From NCBI GenBank assembly GCA_903884915.1, contig CAISGS010000104.1, positions 1 to 7,117 of the forward strand: DNA of 7,117 nt, given 5' to 3'. A program made the translations under genes and the position numbers. Origin of the DNA: an uncultured Caulobacteraceae bacterium (GTDB lineage: Bacteria; Pseudomonadota; Alphaproteobacteria; Caulobacterales; Caulobacteraceae). The notes below the pieces were generated by a model that saw nothing but the letters and a program-made list of their open reading frames with translations, was not told the DNA's origin and made no database searches. Shown piece after piece: positions 5,697 to 7,117 of the stretch. Numbering within the stretch: position 1 is the stretch's first letter; each line of letters opens with the position of its first letter.

Positions 5697-7117
5697 CAGA
5701 CAGTTCCCTTCATATAGCGCTGCAATGTCGCAAAGGTGGCGGGGGCATCATCGGCAGAACCCGCAACCGCCAAGAGGTGGCCATCAGGCCGGACCAGCAG
5801 AGCGCCGCTGGCACTGAGGCCCATCGCCGCCCCCCAGTCGCCCGACTTGGCACTGAAATCGGTGCCTTCGACCAAGACCGACAAAGGAACATCCGAGCCC
5901 TCAGCCAAGGCCGTCCAAGCGGCGTGATCGGGTCCGGTCAGCAGGACAAAGCGGTCGGGCTGGCTGAGGCTCAAGGTCGTGCCGCCGTCGCTCAAGAGAA
6001 CGTGGGGTAAGCGGGCGCCGACGGCGACCTTTTGGCTAAATTCACTGATGGGGAGTTGATCGTCTTCCTTGAGGGCGTCGCCATAGGCAAAACCAAGCTG
6101 CAGGCGCAGGCTATCAAAATGGTCCTTCTGGAACATCACCGCCGCATCGACAGCCGCGCGCTTTTCAGGATCGGACAGCCGCTCGTAAAAGACCTCGGGC
6201 TCGACCGTGGCTCCATAGCCATAGCCCAGCGCCTCGAACAGCATGCGGATCCGCATCGCGTTCATGACACTTTGGCCCATATTGGCATCGGCAATGGCGC
6301 GGCGCTCTTGGTCATAGCTGTCCAAGATCTCAGGGCTGCCCCAGCCCGCCTCGATGGCCGCGATCTTCCAAGCCAGATTGTCGATATCGCCAATGCCGGT
6401 ATTGAGCCCTAGCCCGCCGGTCGGGGGAAAACGGTGCCCAGCATCACCGACGAGGAACACTTGCCCCTCACGATAGCGCCGCGCCACCTGAGCCGACATG
6501 ACCCACGGCCGCTTGCCCTTGATCTGAAGGTCGGGAATGTCAGCGCCGACTGCGCTCTCAACCAAGCTGCGGCAGAGGTCATCGCTATAGTCTTCCGGCC
6601 GATCCTCTGGGCTACAGGGGGTCATCATCACCCAGGTCTTACCAATATCGTAGGCGATCAAGACGCCATTGGGTCCAGGACCGAAGAGGAAATAGAGGAT
6701 GGCGGGACGATCGCCGACCTGAGCTCGCAGATCGGCCTCAAAGTGGATCATCATATTGTTGCCGATGCCGTCCATCCCATCCATGGGAATGCCAAGACTG
6801 TCGCGCACTGGGCTTCCGGCCCCGTCAGCGGCAATCAGATAGCGGCTACGGACGGTGATCTCTTGGCCCGTTTCGCGGTCCTTCAAGGTCGAGGTGACGT
6901 GACCTTCGCCCTGTTCACAGCCCAGCCATTCCAAGCCCTTGCGCACCTCAACGGTCGGCTGATGGGCAACGGCAGCCTCGAGCACGGCTTCGAAATTGGG
7001 TTGTTCGATATTGATCAGGGGCCAGGGTGTGACCTCGCGGACCGCCTCGTCCTGCCGCTCATAGGCCATGACCCCGATATCCGGCTTGCTGAGGGTCTCG
7101 ACAAAGCGGACATAACG
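5696..7117 (-). CDS. FAD-dependent aromatic-ring monooxygenase, PheA/TfdB/MhpA type (5' end outside window)
   Basis: 473 residues of a flavoprotein hydroxylase are visible; the frame is still open at the window edge, beginning RYVRFVETL. The ATG at 7069 is internal and has homologous sequence upstream of it. The N-terminal GxGxxG FAD motif, perhaps 80-110 residues, lies outside. The QPNFEAVLE segment starts the usual substrate/FAD region. LIAADGAGSPVR (around 6832-6797) is the DG motif contacting FAD and NAD(P)H, and VGDAGHRFPPTGGLGLN (around 6451-6401) is the GD motif binding the FAD ribityl chain. The last 110 residues form the thioredoxin-like C-terminal domain of phenol hydroxylase-type members (GARLPHVLL to LLVRPDGHL). 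Expected role: NAD(P)H- and O2-dependent hydroxylation of an aromatic or quinone-like ring in the cytosol. It is the first visible gene of the leftward operon and its stop overlaps the SDR-like start. Substrate unknown. Confidence 0.92.
   Translation of the reverse strand, partial: RYVRFVETLSKPDIGVMAYERQDEAVREVTPWPLINIEQPNFEAVLEAAVAHQPTVEVRKGLEWLGCEQGEGHVTSTLKDRETGQEITVRSRYLIAADGAGSPVRDSLGIPMDGMDGIGNNMMIHFEADLRAQVGDRPAILYFLFGPGPNGVLIAYDIGKTWVMMTPCSPEDRPEDYSDDLCRSLVESAVGADIPDLQIKGKRPWVMSAQVARRYREGQVFLVGDAGHRFPPTGGLGLNTGIGDIDNLAWKIAAIEAGWGSPEILDSYDQERRAIADANMGQSVMNAMRIRMLFEALGYGYGATVEPEVFYERLSDPEKRAAVDAAVMFQKDHFDSLRLQLGFAYGDALKEDDQLPISEFSQKVAVGARLPHVLLSDGGTTLSLSQPDRFVLLTGPDHAAWTALAEGSDVPLSVLVEGTDFSAKSGDWGAAMGLSASGALLVRPDGHLLAVAGSADDAPATFATLQRYMKGTV

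Noticed and set aside
7067..7069. ATG at 7069 as start of the monooxygenase
   Set aside because: The frame is open to the window edge with plausible family sequence upstream (RYVRFVETL), and the FAD-binding N-terminus is still missing, so this Met is internal.

Overview
The window looks like a catabolic gene cluster on the chromosome or a large replicon of a moderately GC-rich alphaproteobacterium. A sphingomonad or a Caulobacterales relative is my best guess. This rests on the GC-rich coding style, GAGGA-type ribosome binding sites, and a mix of spinster-type MFS, TauD-type, FAH-type and acyl-CoA dehydrogenase genes that is common in such bacteria. It is an impression, not a placement. I see no phage, transposon, CRISPR, tRNA or rRNA.

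Layout, left to right. Positions 1-52 hold the last 16 codons of a rightward gene ending in a hydrophobic tail; its stop overlaps the stop of the next, leftward gene. Positions 49-891 (-) encode a TauD/TfdA-type Fe(II)/2-oxoglutarate dioxygenase, which I start at the ATG at 891 rather than the TTG at 909. A 158 bp divergent control region separates it from a spinster-type MFS transporter at 1050-2399 (+). An 80 bp convergent gap (2400-2479) carries a strong hairpin terminator oriented for the leftward transcript. Then four leftward genes follow, transcribed in the order flavoprotein monooxygenase (5696-7117, 5' end outside the window), short-chain dehydrogenase-like protein (4917-5696), fumarylacetoacetate-hydrolase-family protein (3839-4906) and acyl-CoA dehydrogenase (2480-3691). 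The first three are tightly coupled: a TGATG overlap, then a stop codon that overlaps the next Shine-Dalgarno. The acyl-CoA dehydrogenase follows after 147 bp, enough for its own promoter.

Taken together the enzymes suggest uptake and breakdown of an aromatic or cyclic organic compound: import (MFS), hydroxylation (FAD monooxygenase, possibly also the 2OG dioxygenase), redox change (SDR-like), hydrolysis or decarboxylation of a 2-oxo/1,3-dioxo acid (FAH family), and alpha,beta-desaturation of an acyl-CoA (acyl-CoA dehydrogenase). No ring-cleavage dioxygenase, CoA ligase or regulator lies in the window, so the substrate cannot be named.

The points most worth a second look are the SDR-like protein, whose catalytic Tyr/Lys pair reads Ser/Arg; the acyl-CoA dehydrogenase, whose usual catalytic Glu position is Gly while a Glu sits at the isovaleryl/long-chain position; the dioxygenase, which keeps the anion-binding but not the amine-binding residues of TauD; and a 10 bp-arm inverted repeat in the divergent promoter region.
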